Source: Puffinus mauretanicus (lineage: Eukaryota > Chordata > Aves > Procellariiformes > Procellariidae). From it: 64,000 bases of DNA. Of this stretch, positions 26,801-40,535 are shown in pieces. The DNA lies in the NCBI GenBank assembly GCA_023333565.1, contig JAJKFH010003173.1:1922001-1986000 (forward strand). Direction: 5' to 3'. A program made the translations under genes and the position numbers. Under the pieces are notes generated by a model. That model was not told the origin of the DNA. It did not search any database and saw only the letters and a program-made list of their open reading frames with translations. The stretch's first letter is position 1; the number at the start of each line of letters is the position of its first letter.

Positions 26801-27594
26801 GGAATCTTACCGGGGCAAGGTCGGAGGGGCAGGGAAGGCTATCAGCCCCTGACCACCAAATGAACGTCTCCCCGGCTGCTCAGCTGTCGGCATGCAATCC
26901 TCCCTGGGGTCCCAGCCGCCCCCTCCCCAGGGCAGATGCTGCAAAGCACAGTCCGAGTGCCCGAGATTAGCTCAGATGGACAGAGGCTGCTCTGAGCTGC
27001 AGCCAGGATCGGCAGGGCCCTGCAGAGCCGAGGCCACATACTGCTCAGCCTCTGGGATGGGCAGCGGACCCTGCCCGTCAGATGGAGCTGCCACGAGGGC
27101 GATTTTCTGTGGAGCCGTTTGCAGCAATTAGTGTCCCCAAAAGGTGAGTGATGAGGGGAGAGAGCAAGGCCAGTTCTCCTCCCTCCACATTTGCCTCCCG
27201 CTGCTCAGCTCTGCTATTCAGGGGGCCTGACATTTCCCTCCTACACAGGGAGCAAAGCCCCTGCCAGGAGGTCAAGGTCCTGCAGGGATGGGAGTGCAGT
27301 CAATTCCTATTAATCTCCAGGAACCCTGTAGCAAACAGCAAGACCATCATCCCAGGGCAGCAACTGTGCTGGGCATGATTGAAAAGGGAACTTGGGATCC
27401 CCAGGGAGTCAGTCCATTCTCACGTTGCAATTTTTTTTTCTCCTGTACTACTGGCTTCCGTGATTACAAAATGCAGTGCACCAGGAATGTGATTATGGCA
27501 GCCAGGAGATCACTGTCCTCCCTTCTCACGTCTGCAGTTCGGAGGAGGCTTGGGAGGAAAAATGATCCTGTAGCAAATGCATAAGACTGGCTTC

Positions 27595-27790
27595 CACTCC
27601 GGCTCTGACCCTCTCGGCATGCCTCAGTTTCCCCAACTACTAATCAAGAATGACAACGCATCCTTCCTCCCTTCCAGTTTGTTTGCATTTTCCTCGGTTG
27701 TGAGACCCTTGCGGGCAGAAGCCTGGCTTGTGGGGTGTACAGCGCCCGGCACAGCAGGGTTTCTATCCCTCACTTGCAGCATTGCAATTA
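27595..27790 (+). mobile_element. MIR-like SINE remnant
   Basis: GGCTCTGACC...ATGCCTCAGTTTCCCC is followed by TTGCGGGCAGAAGCCTGG and TGTACAGCGCCCGGCACAG, the order seen at the 3' end of sauropsid MIR/CORE-SINE copies. Confidence 0.5.
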
Positions 27791-29760
27791 CTCCTTGGTA
27801 AGTTGTTGTTAAGAGACAATGGCACAAGCAAAGCGCAAGCCACATGGAGCACGTACAGATGTCTGAGACTCAAACAGACGTGAAGATAGTCTGGGAAGGG
27901 TGAATGCTATGGAAAACTTCCTGCAAGCCCAGCCTTTGGAGACTTTATAACCTGTACTTGATGCACGGGTGAGAGTGGGAAGGAAAGCCGTTTTGCTAGA
28001 TGTGCATTTCCACTCTCGGTTGTCCCGGTCCTGACAATGAGCCCAGTAACAAGAGCCCACAAAGGAGGTTTGTTCTGCCTTTGTATATTTTGCCTTTCTC
28101 TGCGTCCACAGCCCTGTGCGGTGCAGTCAGCAGTTCTCACTTGGCTCTTCCCTTCCCGGCTCTTGGTGAGATCAGGGCAGCTCCGAGGAAGGCATTAAAA
28201 TGACGGTCATTATTCCAGCAGCCTCAAAACACTAGGCACTTATTCCTCAGCCGATGCTAACCTGAGAGAAGTGTCCAGTGTTCGGCTGGAACAACAATAG
28301 ACTGCTAATAGCCAGTTTGTCCACCACAGACATCCCAGTCACGGGTGGGAGCTCAGTGCTCACATTGTCTGCTGTGCCGAGCCGCCCCGAAGGTGGTCGT
28401 GTCAGTGTTTCTATGGTACGTTCATCGTCTTCAGGGGATGAGCGGTCCAGACTCGCAGCCGCTACAGATCAGCAGATCCCCTGCTCCAACCCATCCATCA
28501 CTGCTGGTTTGCACCAGAAGGGCTGGCAGTGGGGAAATGAGTCTCAGCAAAAGTGCACGACTTTCCCCCCCAGAGCCCAACACAACTGCGTTTGGCTCTG
28601 AGACAGATGCTCCCTTTGATACTCAATTTTGCTACAGCAGCTATCTAAGTTATTGAGACTTAACTTATGGTAGCTTGTGAGTTCAGGGCGCATGTCCCAC
28701 CGGCAGCATTCACCGTGATGGCAGCACTGTCTCGCTCATACGGCGGTGCTAGACCACGAGCCAGGAGACCTGGGCTGTAATGTGACGCTTGGGAGCAAAG
28801 ACCTGTGCTGGGGTTGCTGAGGCAGCGCACTTTACAGCTCAGGTGTGCTCCTGGAGGTGCTGCTGATCGGCTGCATTGTATTTAGCCATTCTCTCCCCTT
28901 TTCTGTGACTCACTTTCTCCTTTCATCCTTTTATTACACAGCGGGCACGACCTTCACAACAAGCATTGCGCTGTGTGTATACCAAGCTCCCAGCACAGTG
29001 AGTAGCTACTGCAATATCAACACAAGTAATTACTGAAGAGGAACATTACCAGCAAAGGCCAGCCTGGTCCTTCCCTTTTATGACACTCAACCGATTATTG
29101 ACTGACAATTAACTAATACAATCCAAGCTGCATCCGAGGCAGATCGGCTCTTCCTGCTACACCGCAGGGACCTCGCTGTGAAGCCTGCCTGCTCTTCACA
29201 AGCCCTTTGGAGACCCGATGTCCTCTGCTGCCCTCTCCCAGCATCACCTCCCCGTTACCTGGCTGTCACGTCACGCCCCAAAAGTGACAGAGGCTCCTGA
29301 ATATACCAGCACAACCAAGAAAGTGTTGATGGATCCTGCTGAATGACAGACACTCCAGAAAGACCAAGCACTGCCATCCCCGCAGCTGGCAGCCAGCGTT
29401 CCCAGGTGGCTGGGAGAGACAGCGAGGAGGGTGCCAGCTTCCAGCCGCCAAAGAAAGTCATTCTCAGTAACACAAAGCCTCTTATTTTCTCTCCCAGGAG
29501 CATTTAACCTGTGGCTGAGGCTGTCAGCACCGTCCCTTCCTTTACTGCTAGATGGGAAGGAGGATCCACGTTACGGGAGAAGATCCCTGGTGCAGGAGAG
29601 ACCAAGTCCCACTGAGCCTCTCCCCCAGCGACGTCCCCGGCACACCTGCAGCTCCATCCCGCTGGATGAAGCTGCGCAACGCTGTCATCACACGCTCACA
29701 CAGCATGGGGTATGTAGGGTCTGCTGGCTTCTTAATTGCTATTTTCTTTCCTCCTTTTCC

Positions 29761-29785
29761 TTTTTTTTTTTTTTTTTTTTTTTTT
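29761..29785. repeat. Poly(T) tract, 25 nt
   Basis: This uninterrupted T25 follows a pyrimidine-rich lead-in. No retroposed gene or SINE body was recognised beside it. Confidence 0.95.
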
Positions 29786-32700
29786 AATTAGAGCTTTCGT
29801 TCTTTCCCCAGCCCACGCAGAGCTCCCAGAGCTGCAAGCTTGTCTGCGATTGCCACGCAGACAAGAGCTCGTGGAAAGCCAGGATTCACTTTCCCTGCAG
29901 TGGTCAGGAGGAGCCAGGATAAGTTGTCTCCTTCTCTCTTTAACAGAAAATACTGGAATTTTCCTCCTGTGACCCATGATTTCATCTTCCACCTAAGACC
30001 TCTCTTTCTGGCACATGAGAACAAGACTGAAAGGATGGTATCAGTGCAAAATGAGGACTGGGGGTAATTCATTTCTTCAGCTGCAGCGTGGAAGGCAGAC
30101 ACAGGAGTCAGCTTTGACCTGCTGCCCAGGGGTGGGATCACAGCCCAGCTGGCATCACGCTGCCTCAGCGCCGCCGGGACAGCTGAGCAGGGGGATCACA
30201 CAGCCCTGCTGCCTGGGTCCCCTTTCTAAAAGCATTCCTAGAGAGGGTATTTAAAGAACCAGAAATTACATCCTGTACACCCGATAGTCGCATGGAATTT
30301 GTGAAATGCAGCTACCTCTAGTGCAAAGAAAAGGAGGGGGACAGCAACCAGTGCACAACGAAAAAGTGAAGAGAAGAAATGAAAGCCAGATCCTCGTGAA
30401 AAGTCTTACCAGAGGGACCCTGGTATCAAAGGATCTTGACAAGACTGAATTTCCTGGAAAAACAGAAAACGGTTTTAATATAAACAGAAGCACAACATTT
30501 ATAAGAAGCAGCACCACCACAAGCACTCAAAGCAATTAAGAGCTTGGCTCTTTGCCACGCATTTTCTAGGAGACTAGAAATGCACGGAGTCCAGCTTGCC
30601 TTGCTCTACCCTGATAAACCGCGCTTATAAAAGGGCTGAGACCTCTGCCAGTTACGCTCTACAATCCGTAAATACCTGAATTTCTATGCCACCCAACCCT
30701 GGCGATGGGAGGAGGAGCTGGAGAGACTGTACAAACAGCTTCATACGGGATTAACGCTCCTTCCTCCCCCAGCAAGCTCCCAGCTCAAGTCCAGCAGCTC
30801 CTTGAAGCCAACACCACTAATAAACCAGCCCCCCACTGCCCTTGGATGGATCTTTATGCAGCAACAGGAAAAGAAATGAATGAAAGGGGACGGTGTTCCT
30901 GACCTACTGCACAGTTTACAGTACCAGCTACGGACTGGGTTTCTCCCCAGGACTGCGCTCTGGAGCAGCGGTACCACTGTTTGGCATTAGGCACATAAAA
31001 CTCTTTGCAGCAGGGTTTCAAATCTGTTTTATTTAAAGCTCTGGAATAGTCACATGGTAGTAAGGTAGTGAGCAAACACTGCAAGTCTACTTCCCTGCCA
31101 AGGATTGCACTAATCTGGTATTTAATCTTAAACCAGTTGTGCACCCACCCTTGGAGGGCTTTGCGCACGTGTGTATGTATTTCTCCCTCAGACGGGAGGG
31201 AAATGCAGCCACACAGGTAGGGAGCATGACGAGCCAACGCTTGAGGAATCAGAGGATTTCAAAGCACAGCACAAACTGTAATTACTTTTGGCATCCCCGT
31301 CTCCCCCATAATGGGAAGAGTAATGGTGCAATATCTTTTATCCGGACCCTTCCTTAGCACGATTACACAGTGGTGCTTAGAGCCCCAGCCGGGGTGAGAT
31401 GTGCAGGTGGGCATCCGTGTGATCTTTCTGGCCCACACCTCATCCTCACGATGAGAGAAGGGATTGCTCAAGCCCTCGCTCCAGCTGGCCATCAGGGACT
31501 TCTGCTCTACTAAGCTGCTGTCAAGGCTGGAGGAAGGCAGGAGATTTAAAAAGCCTCCTGAATCAAGAGGCGGCTGCCAGGGATCCCAGTGCGATAAGGG
31601 CACTGTTTTGAGGCAGCGAACTTGGCAAGAGCTCTGTGTTGCTGCCTAGATGCCAGGCTGTGAGACACCCTTGCATCAGCATGAACAGCCTCCGGGGATG
31701 GTTCTCCCTTGCCCCTGGCCTGTGCACGAGCACCACCTTGAAAGCCGACAGCGCTTTGCCTGCCTTGGGGGGATGCACGGACTTGTGCCCGGCTGCTGCA
31801 AGCTCTTAAAGCTGGACCTGTACAGAAGGATTTCACCTACTCTCCCACCCTCCGTGCTCTCTCCCCTCTCCCCACTTCAATGTTCAAGTTTTTCTCCATA
31901 ATCTGAAGGGAACCAAGTGTCCCTGCCATTCCTCCTCTGGCTTCTCAGATCTCAGTGCTGATACCGCCACCAATAACACTACGCTCCTTATTTCTGCACA
32001 TGAAGCATTTCCACTTTGCAAAGAGCCAGGGGTTGGGCAACACAGTGAAAACCAGACATTGTCTGGGCCACACGCAGGGAAGGAATAATGCAGAAACAAA
32101 CACCAAAAGAGATTTTCGCAGCAGCAAATGTCTCAGGGAACAGCTAGTGAAAGCAAATGAAGCGGATCCTCAAATAGTCCTGCTCCACTCAGGATCTGAC
32201 AAGCACAATCGACATTAAATGAGGGGCTCCCCCAGATGTACGGCAGCTCCTGAGATCTGGGGCTTGCCAACCCGCCTGAACGTGTGCCCATACGGCAACC
32301 TTCCCAGTAACTGTCTTGCCTCCTCCACCAGCTTCCTTAGAAAGAGCTGGGAGAGCAGAAAGACAGGAGGCTGGTCTGAGATGCAGAGACACTCCCTCTC
32401 CTTTGCTCCTCATCCTGACGTCCTCCGGTGTACCTCCCTCCGCCTGGGCAGCGCCGGACAGGGATGCGCTTGCAGATCAGACTGTCCTGCTATGTCCGTG
32501 CTGTACCTCCTCTGCTCAGGAAGCTCTTTATCAGGTATTTTGCACCAGCAGCACCATTTTTCTTAAACACAGGGATGCTACAAGGAAGCTGTGGGATTGC
32601 CCAAGAGCCCAGCCCAGGCCGTGTGATGGTGCAAGCTCTCCAGGATCCCAAACCCGGTGAGATGCTGCCTTCCAGGAAACCTCTGTCCCTGAGAGAGCAG

Positions 32701-33135
32701 CACACGCTTGCAGGGCATCCTCAGCCATCCTTCTGACTGCCTGGAGACACCTACCTCCCTAATATCCTTACCCCGCTGCAGCTAAGCACCACCTTGACTA
32801 CGACATTTTCATGTTAAACCAAACATGGACACGTCTGGATACCAAACAGAGATATCCCAGATGAAACATATAACCAGATTAAACATGCCTCAGTGCCTGC
32901 AAACCTCTGCTCACTTCCCTATGGAGGGCAACATTTCATGCATATCTGGGAACTCGGCAAGCGCACACTGTTTAGATAAACCTTGTTCCTTGTTAAACTG
33001 TAAATAACATCTGTTTCGCCAAGCCAAGCCAAGCGCCAGCTCGCCACTCGGTGTCCTGAAAGTTGCAATGTCAGTCATGGGAATGGCAGACAAAGCAAGT
33101 ATATTTCGTGGTTTTTAAAATAAAGAATTTATCTC

Positions 33136-33151
33136 TTTTTTTTTTTTTTTT
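33136..33151. repeat. Poly(T) tract, 16 nt
   Basis: A T run is followed by a C/T-rich stretch. No element is assigned. Confidence 0.9.
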
Positions 33152-36079
33152 AAGCACATTTTTCTACTTCTCTCTTCACTCCCAACCCACCTCCCCCCTG
33201 CACTTTAAAACCATCGCAACTCTCACTGCATACTGGTTCAGTCCCCCACACAGCTGCCTGCAGCTCTGGTGTCCTTGACAAGCTAGATGGGTTTCTGCAC
33301 GAGCCTTGGAAACTGGGGGAGATAACAGAGCCCAGCGTGAGATAAACAGAGTGAAAGAGAGCGAGGGAGAGCGATCTCTTGCAGGAAAACACATGGTTGG
33401 ACTCGCCAGTCCTTGGACACTGTTAGGAAGAGATAGGTGCTGGGCTGCAACACGCGGTGACCCGTGGCCTGCAGTCCACTGCCTTTTTGTAAGACATCAG
33501 AAGCACGTCTGGAAGTAATTCCAAATATAGCCCTCCCACCCCCCAAATCAAAACACAGACATATTTCCATGTGGTTTTCAGCAACAGGCCACGAGAGTCA
33601 AGGAGACTCAAAGCTCAGAAAGTGAGATGAAAAGGGACTACATCAAGCAGGGCTGTTCAAAGCTCACTTGGTTGTATTCAATTCTACTCCTCTCCTGCCC
33701 CGCAAGCTGATAAGCTGTATGCTTCATAGGAAATGCTCGAGATAAGAAAGCATTATAATCCTGAGACCCAAAGAGACGAGCGATTTGGCCTGCGTTCACA
33801 CAGCAGAGCATCAGCCGAGCTGAGGTGCCCCCCTCTCACCACCGCACCAAATTCTTATCTGGTTTAATACTGGTGGGGTTGCTTGTACACACTGCAACTA
33901 ACTGCACTTGCAATGCTGCTATCATAGTGCGATTAGTTGCACAATTAATCATTAATAAGAAGGGATTGAAAGGGATTAAGTACTTAAATAGAACACATGC
34001 TGCTAATGGTAATTTATAAAAATACGCCTTCTCCCTCAGATACTGTGTCATGTTTTCCTGGAATTAAAATGACTCAATCGGATCTTTTCTCTGCACCTCC
34101 TGCACAGAGGAAATACCTGTTTCCATCGCTGCGTAGCTGCAGCCGGAGTCCGAGAGGAATTCAACAGCACAACGGGCACCTCTGCACATCCCAGCCGTGG
34201 CTCTCCAGGGACAGGGCAGCAACGAGAGCGACAGGAGAGCTCCTCACTGCTGTTGCTCTTTCCAGGGGCTTTGAGAGCTATTGTTAAAGCAGGAGGATCA
34301 TGGTGGAAGGGAGGGATGTGAAGGTGGTACTGGGAGGTGTGTCCTGGGGTGTTGTGATGGTTTATTTAATGGAGAGAGCAGTTTGGGGACACAAAGGGAC
34401 TCTTTGCACTTTTAATCGTCTTTTGGACAAGACACAAAACCACCCCAGGTATGACCAAAAAGAGCATTAAACCTGCTCGTTCTGCCTCCTCCTCAGACTC
34501 CCAGGCAGGCAATGTTGCTTCTCTGTCCCACATATACCAATTTACATTGCAAATGGTGTTTGCAAATTCCTGCCTAAAACCCAGGTACTAGGAAGGCTGC
34601 CCAGGTACCGCCAGACCATCCGCAGCCTTTCTGGGACCCTTCCAAAGAGCTTAAATGGCTCCGAGGCGCCTGGTCAGCGCAAGGACCGCGGGGCTCAAAC
34701 TACCACTGCAGCAGCTTCAGGTCCCCGTGTCCCCGTCTCCCTTCGGCTACGGGCAGAGCAGCAGCTCTTGATGCCGATGCTGATTTGTGATGGCTGCGAC
34801 AGCCCATGCTCCCCCACCTCGGACCCACATCGGAGAAGTTTTCTGCCTTGAATCAAAAAGCAAACCGGCGGAAAAACAAACCCCTTGGCTCCTCTGACCA
34901 GGGCAGTCTGAGGCATCCCTTGGAGGTTTCTTGCCTCGACCACACAAGCCTACAGTGCGACTTGGCCCTGCAGAGGTTTCCTCTGCGCTGGGCACCATTT
35001 CAGACTCTAGCTCTTCCTTGAAAAAGAAAATATGCCAGCTGATGGACTAAGGCGCTGTGCAGGTTCTTCCCCCGCTCCGTCTGAGGCTGCCATGAGGGGT
35101 GACGTGGGCTCTGCGCTGTCCCCCACGTCCCACGGACCCCCAATGACAGGCAGCTCTGCTCAGCACACCCACCCTGAGCTGGCCGCCGGGACCGACTCCA
35201 TCGCCCCCCGCGCAGGAGGTCCCTGCAGCCCGCGGCACGCCGGTGCGGCACTGCTGGCAGAGCAGCTCCCCGCCTGTGCCGAACCTGCTCCTGGGATAAA
35301 CAGAAGCTTTCAGTCTCTGGGGTTGCTAATTCACCTCCTCTGGCCAGTGCCACGCTCAGGAAATACACAATATCAATGCCTTTATTGTAGAGGCAGGTCG
35401 CGAGGGCTGCAAAGGCTCGCCCCTAGATGTGGTCTTCTTCAAGCAGGATGGGGAACATTGGCAGACCTGCAAGAGAGGTCCTCCTCGCACCGCAGTCCGG
35501 GATGTAGCTGTTCCCTGTTCTGGACTAACACTGGCCTTCAGTCCCCTAATTGCAAACATGAAAAGCAAACAGCGCACAGAGGTATCCAGCCACAGGCTGA
35601 CTCGTTGTGTCCCTTCTGAGAGCTTCATGGGCAGGGCTGTAAGTCAGATACAAGCATGATGGGCAAAATACAAAGGACAGATAAGAAAAGGCTGGGATTC
35701 GTGAGGTACGGTTTGTTCCCGACTGCCTATACTTCCTGTATCCTGTGGCACAGTGATTACTGAGCAGTAATTAGTTAATAATTACAAGCTGACCAACCCT
35801 CGGGACTATCTGTAGCAGAAGGAGCAATATATGCTTTAGGCTGAGTACAGATTTTCCTTAGTGCTTCTCCCTTGCACTTAAATCACTGCTCCAATTTGAG
35901 GCATGGAGAACAGATGCCAGAAAGGTTCTTATGCCTACAGAAACACAGGAACGGTTCCTCGCCCTTCTGTGATCACTGTTCGTTCAAGGATAGCCAGGCA
36001 TTTCACTAATACCAACTGCACCTCAGCCCAGCTGTGAATTTGGCTATTAATCCCCCCACAGAGACAGCAAATACAGACG

Positions 36080-36170
36080 TGCAGAGAGGGGATGGGACTC
36101 GGCCAAGGTCAAACAGCGAGTCAATGGCACAGCCAGGAAAAGAGCCCAGGAGATCTGGCCCTGGATCCTA
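36080..36170 (-). mobile_element. MIR-like SINE remnant
   Basis: AGAGGGGATGGGACTCGG, then CCAAGGTCAAACAGCGAGTC and GCACAGCCAGGAAAAGAGCC match the reverse complement of the MIR core. Confidence 0.55.
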
Positions 36171-37599
36171 CCTCCAAACCCCTGCTGCAGCACCGTGTCC
36201 TTGGATCTGTTGTTTATAGATCACTGCTGCCCAGATCTACTGTATCAGGACTGGATCCTGAAAGTCCGAAGCACACTCTCTACTGGGTCACTGGCGATGC
36301 TGGTACTGCAGAAATGAGTGGTAGTTTCTAGTTCTCTGTGTTATCTGGGTGACAGCAGAGATGACACGAGCACACATTACAGGGGAGATCCTACTACGAA
36401 ACTAGAGGGGATTTGTGACACGCACAGCCTCGGCTGGTGACAAAATTGCCGTGTCTTGTGCTGCTGCGGGTCTACTGACTTCAGCGGAGCAATGCTGATT
36501 TACACCACTTGAGCATCTGGTGAAGTAAGGCAGAAAGTGGAATTTAACCTACCAACATGGGCAGATGCAATAGGAGGATGCATCTTCTGGGTGAAAAGAG
36601 ATCACTTCAGCTGCTATTATACTCTTCAAACCAGATTTTTAAAGTCCAAAATACAAAAAAACCAAACCCAAAGTGCCATTGAAGATCCCTGTAGGTCCCT
36701 GGCTGCATCTTTGGGTATCTATAGATCAGCAGCATTTGCTCCAGCACAGGCTCGGTGCATAAGCTGCCAGTCTAAGAGGCTTTCCACCAAATAATTCAAG
36801 TCATGCTAGAAGGCATAAAACCAAGCTCCAGGTGATGTCCCACGCTGGAATACAGAAAAAAAACAACACCGATGAATTTATATGCATGTGCATGTTCGCA
36901 AGCGCAGAGTTAAGGCTCCCGTTCACAAACCTCGTCAGATTTATCAACTAAAAAAAGATACTGCTTCAAGAGTGGGCAGAGATGGGTGCGAGGGAGAAGC
37001 AACGGCGGGGAGGGTTTGCAGCTAAATCTAACTGGGATCATGAATCATAACCCCTGAGTGACCAGCATATTAACACTTACCAAATAATTAAATAGACCGA
37101 GTAAAAATAAACTATTTAAATCAAAATACAGAAATAGCAGAAATAAACAGAACGTTTGGAATGTTTCTGCTTCCCAAAAAAGGCACATTTTGATTTCTTC
37201 AGAGGTTTCAGTGTTTATGGTCAGCTTCAACAGCCTCTCCTTTTTAATTTAGCAATTCAATTAAAAGTCACCAAAACAACAGCAGCACCCCATGAAACTG
37301 GTGCCGCTCCAGCCCCCTGCCCCACTCCAAAGCCCCCCGGCTGGGGAAATTTGGGTTGTTTTAAAGGAAACAGCTGAGCATTTCAGAGGTTGGGGAAGAG
37401 AGAGAGGGAGGGGGAGAGGGTTCATGTAGAAGTCTTCGGTAATAAAAACATTACTGCATGGCAGGTCATGAGCAAAAACTGAAAGGGTGCCCAAAAGACA
37501 AATAAAATTCATGTCACCCCAGACCACAGCGAGAGACGGGCTGTTAGCTACAGACCAGCACAAACCAGCACGTGTTGGAGAGAGTATCAGACCTCAGGT

Positions 37600-37700
37600 T
37601 TGAGATCCAGCGCCATCAGTGATGGGACCTTGCTAACACCAGGAATATACGCTCCTTGCCTCAGTTTCCCTGATAAATGAAGATGATAGTACTAGCTCAA
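37600..37700 (+). mobile_element. MIR-like SINE remnant
   Basis: TTGCCTCAGTTTCCCTGATA, then AATGAAGATGATAGTACTAG is the 3' half of a MIR core. Confidence 0.5.
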
Positions 37701-39924
37701 GAGTGGTGCAAGGGTGAATTGTTTGGGTGTAACTAACAAAATTAAAAAGTAACAAAATAATTGGATTGAATGCACCACCAATTGGCAATGAAGTGCCTTC
37801 AGTAGCAGCGCCCTTCCTTCCAGGTGCACACAGAAGCTGCGCGCTTTCCCCTCCCCAAGCACTAAGGAAAGGGCAGTAAACCCAACACCACTCCATCCTC
37901 TTCGCTTCCTCCTCCACGCATCACAAGCAGTAACAGCTCTGGTGATACCACGTGTTCCTGCAACGCTGGCAGAGGTGACAGGTACCAGGCAATGACAGCT
38001 CTGTATCAGAAATTTGCAACTCAATTTTTGTTACGGTAACGCCTGCTGGCCCCAGAGATTGAGGACTCGCTGTACAAAAGGCAGCGATGAGAAATTGTCC
38101 CTGCTTCAAAATGCCTCTCATTTAAATCCACAAAGGAAGATAAAAGGGAAGCAGAATACAGGGCCAGGCTCACAGCGGGTCAGCGTCAGACCCAGGCTGT
38201 CTGTGCACAGCCTGAGATGCTCTGAAATGTCTCCACCTGAGCTGCTCTGGGAGACCTGGTTCCCAAAAAGCAATGAGCATCCATCTTTGAAAACAGCAGG
38301 TCAAACATCCCTCCGTTCCACAGCGTGAACACTTTTAGAGATATTTATCCTCCCAGCACCCTGGTGTGGCAGGGACGGTACCTGATGTAAGACAGGAGCA
38401 CAGAAAAGCCACAAACAAAAACAGAAGAGCTGGTGCTGGCATCTGAATCCAACTCTCTGAAGCAAATGCCCCAAAGCCTGGAGCATCCTTCCGCTTCATG
38501 AGCTGTATTCCCGCAGGTGCTGCCTACAGTTGAAATTGTGGTGCATTATGCATTCAGCACACGAGTGAGAATTTTAAGATAAGCCCAGCTGCTGCTCAGG
38601 TGTGAAAAGAAATGGTCAGATTTTCAGCAGAGATCAGCCCAGTGGGCAGGCATGCCGCGCTGAAGATACGTGGACACTTCCCAGTGGGAATGAGGCATGC
38701 CCAGCCTGCCTGCAAAAATCTAGCCTCAATTGGGGTGGCTTGGAGCTCATCCCTAACACAGCGAGGAAACCCAGAAGGCAAGAGAATACAGATCTCAAGT
38801 TGTGACTGGAGATACAGCAAGAATAAGCCGCAAGAAAGGAGGGAGGTAAAGAAAGAACAAGAGACGTGAGAGATTGCAGCGGTGTCAGAAGCACAGAATC
38901 CCAGCCATCTCTGAAGGCTTCCTAGCTCTGCTCTGTCGCTTGAAAATAATTTCACACAAGCTTCTCTTCCAGCCAGGCTGGCTAGACAAAGATACGAGCT
39001 AAGATTGCGAGCGACTGAGCAAACAAGCAGCAGATGAGCAACACTGGCTGCAGGCAAAATGCTACCTGAAAAGAAACCTTGATTAGAAATGTAAAGAGAG
39101 AGCAAAAGATGCTCCGTCTGATTACAGATCGACTCTGCAAAGTTAATTGTTCACCAGATTGTAATCTGGGCTTTCGCATCTACATTAATCAACAGGTTGC
39201 TTTCTGTTATCAGTTTTCCCTTTACAAACAGCAGAAGCAAGTTAATTTAGAGAAAAGCAAACCCAGCAGGTCAAACCCCTGCATGGACAGAGTTTGCTGA
39301 AAGCCGCTGAAGGGCCTTTTTAAATAGAGACCTTTTATTGGTTTTCTATCTGTAAAGATGCAAACTGAGACCATGTCATCAACCAGAGCCGACCTTTCAG
39401 GGGTTCAGCACACTAATTACCCAGAGTGAAACTCACTCCAGGCTGGGTTGGGATCTTTTCTGAACTCTGTAGCTGGCCCCAGAGTCAAGACCCCGTGTCC
39501 TGTTGCTTTAAGTCTGCCTCAATTTCCCTAGGCATGGAAGGAGAATTTGAGAGGCTCTTACAGAGTATAAACCCTCCTGGAAACTCTTACTATTATTTGG
39601 ACATGACTCCAAACATGTGTCCCAGATTTTCTGGAGATTCTCAGACCTCCTGGCCCAAACCTCAGGTCTGTATGGAAGCCAGAGGAATGTCTCAGGGTTT
39701 ACAAGGATTGACCAAACATTCATTTCTCTCCAGAAGGCCAGACCAAGGGGATGGTCTCAGTGGAAACTGCAACGTGGATATTTTAATGCACACACAACAT
39801 ATGGAAAGTACATATACAGGTTTCTGTCTCACCAAGTGGCAGGGTGCAGCACAAAGGAGAGAGGGAACAGAGGGATCCTCATGGACTTGGGAGATCAAAA
39901 CTCAATTCCCTGTGCTACCACAGG

Positions 39925-40020
39925 CTCCCTGTAGCACCTTGAGCAAGCCATTTTGTTTCTCCACCTTCCCATATGCAAAACGAAGCTGCCTTCATCTCTC
40001 TTGTCTAGTTACAGTGCCAG
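39925..40020 (+). mobile_element. MIR-like SINE remnant
   Basis: CACCTTGAGCAAGCCATTTT, then TCTCCACCTTCCCATATGCA resembles 'ccttgggcaagtcactt...tttccccatctgtaa' of MIR. Divergence is high. Confidence 0.4.
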
Positions 40021-40431
40021 CAACAGAAGGCAAAAACTGTCTCCTCCTGCACCCGCGCTCTTGGCACAGCAGGGCTGTACCCCAGCCCGTGCCTAACTGT
40101 GCTAAAGAAGACAGCAACAATGGCAATAAATGCATATGAAAGGCAGCAGCTAGAGATGTAAAGCAGCTAGTTTGGAAGCTAGGAAAAAGCAGCCGGGCAC
40201 GTCGGCTGCATTTCAGTCACCTGTAACGTACGAATATTTGTCGCTCGCTTACCAGGGAAGCCTGTCTGAAGGGTCCATTCAAGGGACCACAAAGGGTGCT
40301 TGTTTAGTGAAAGGGGCCTTCACAGCACTGAGACAAGTATTTCAGTGCTTCCATGCCTATCTCTGCCAGCATCCCAAAGCTCTATAGATCTCAGGGAGCA
40401 AACCTCTGAGAACAAAGCAAGGTCAAGTGTT

Positions 40432-40535
40432 AACAGATGGGGGAACTCAGACGTGGGGATACAGTGACGAGTCCAAGGTCAGACAGAATCCGTGGCAAGG
40501 CCACGGGCCAGATCTCCAGAGTCCTGTTCTTTAGT
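40432..40535 (-). mobile_element. MIR-like SINE remnant
   Basis: ACAGATGGGGGAACTCAGAC, then GAGTCCAAGGTCAGACAGAA resembles the reverse complement of the MIR core. Confidence 0.45.

Noticed and set aside
27143..27152. Strong plus-strand donor-like motif (AAAAG|GTGAGTG), and another at 49107
   Set aside because: No matching acceptor, coding frame or promoter-like sequence nearby. Such motifs occur by chance.
39426..40139. 237-codon plus-strand frame
   Set aside because: No recognised family. It overlaps a MIR-like remnant and has no splice or promoter context.
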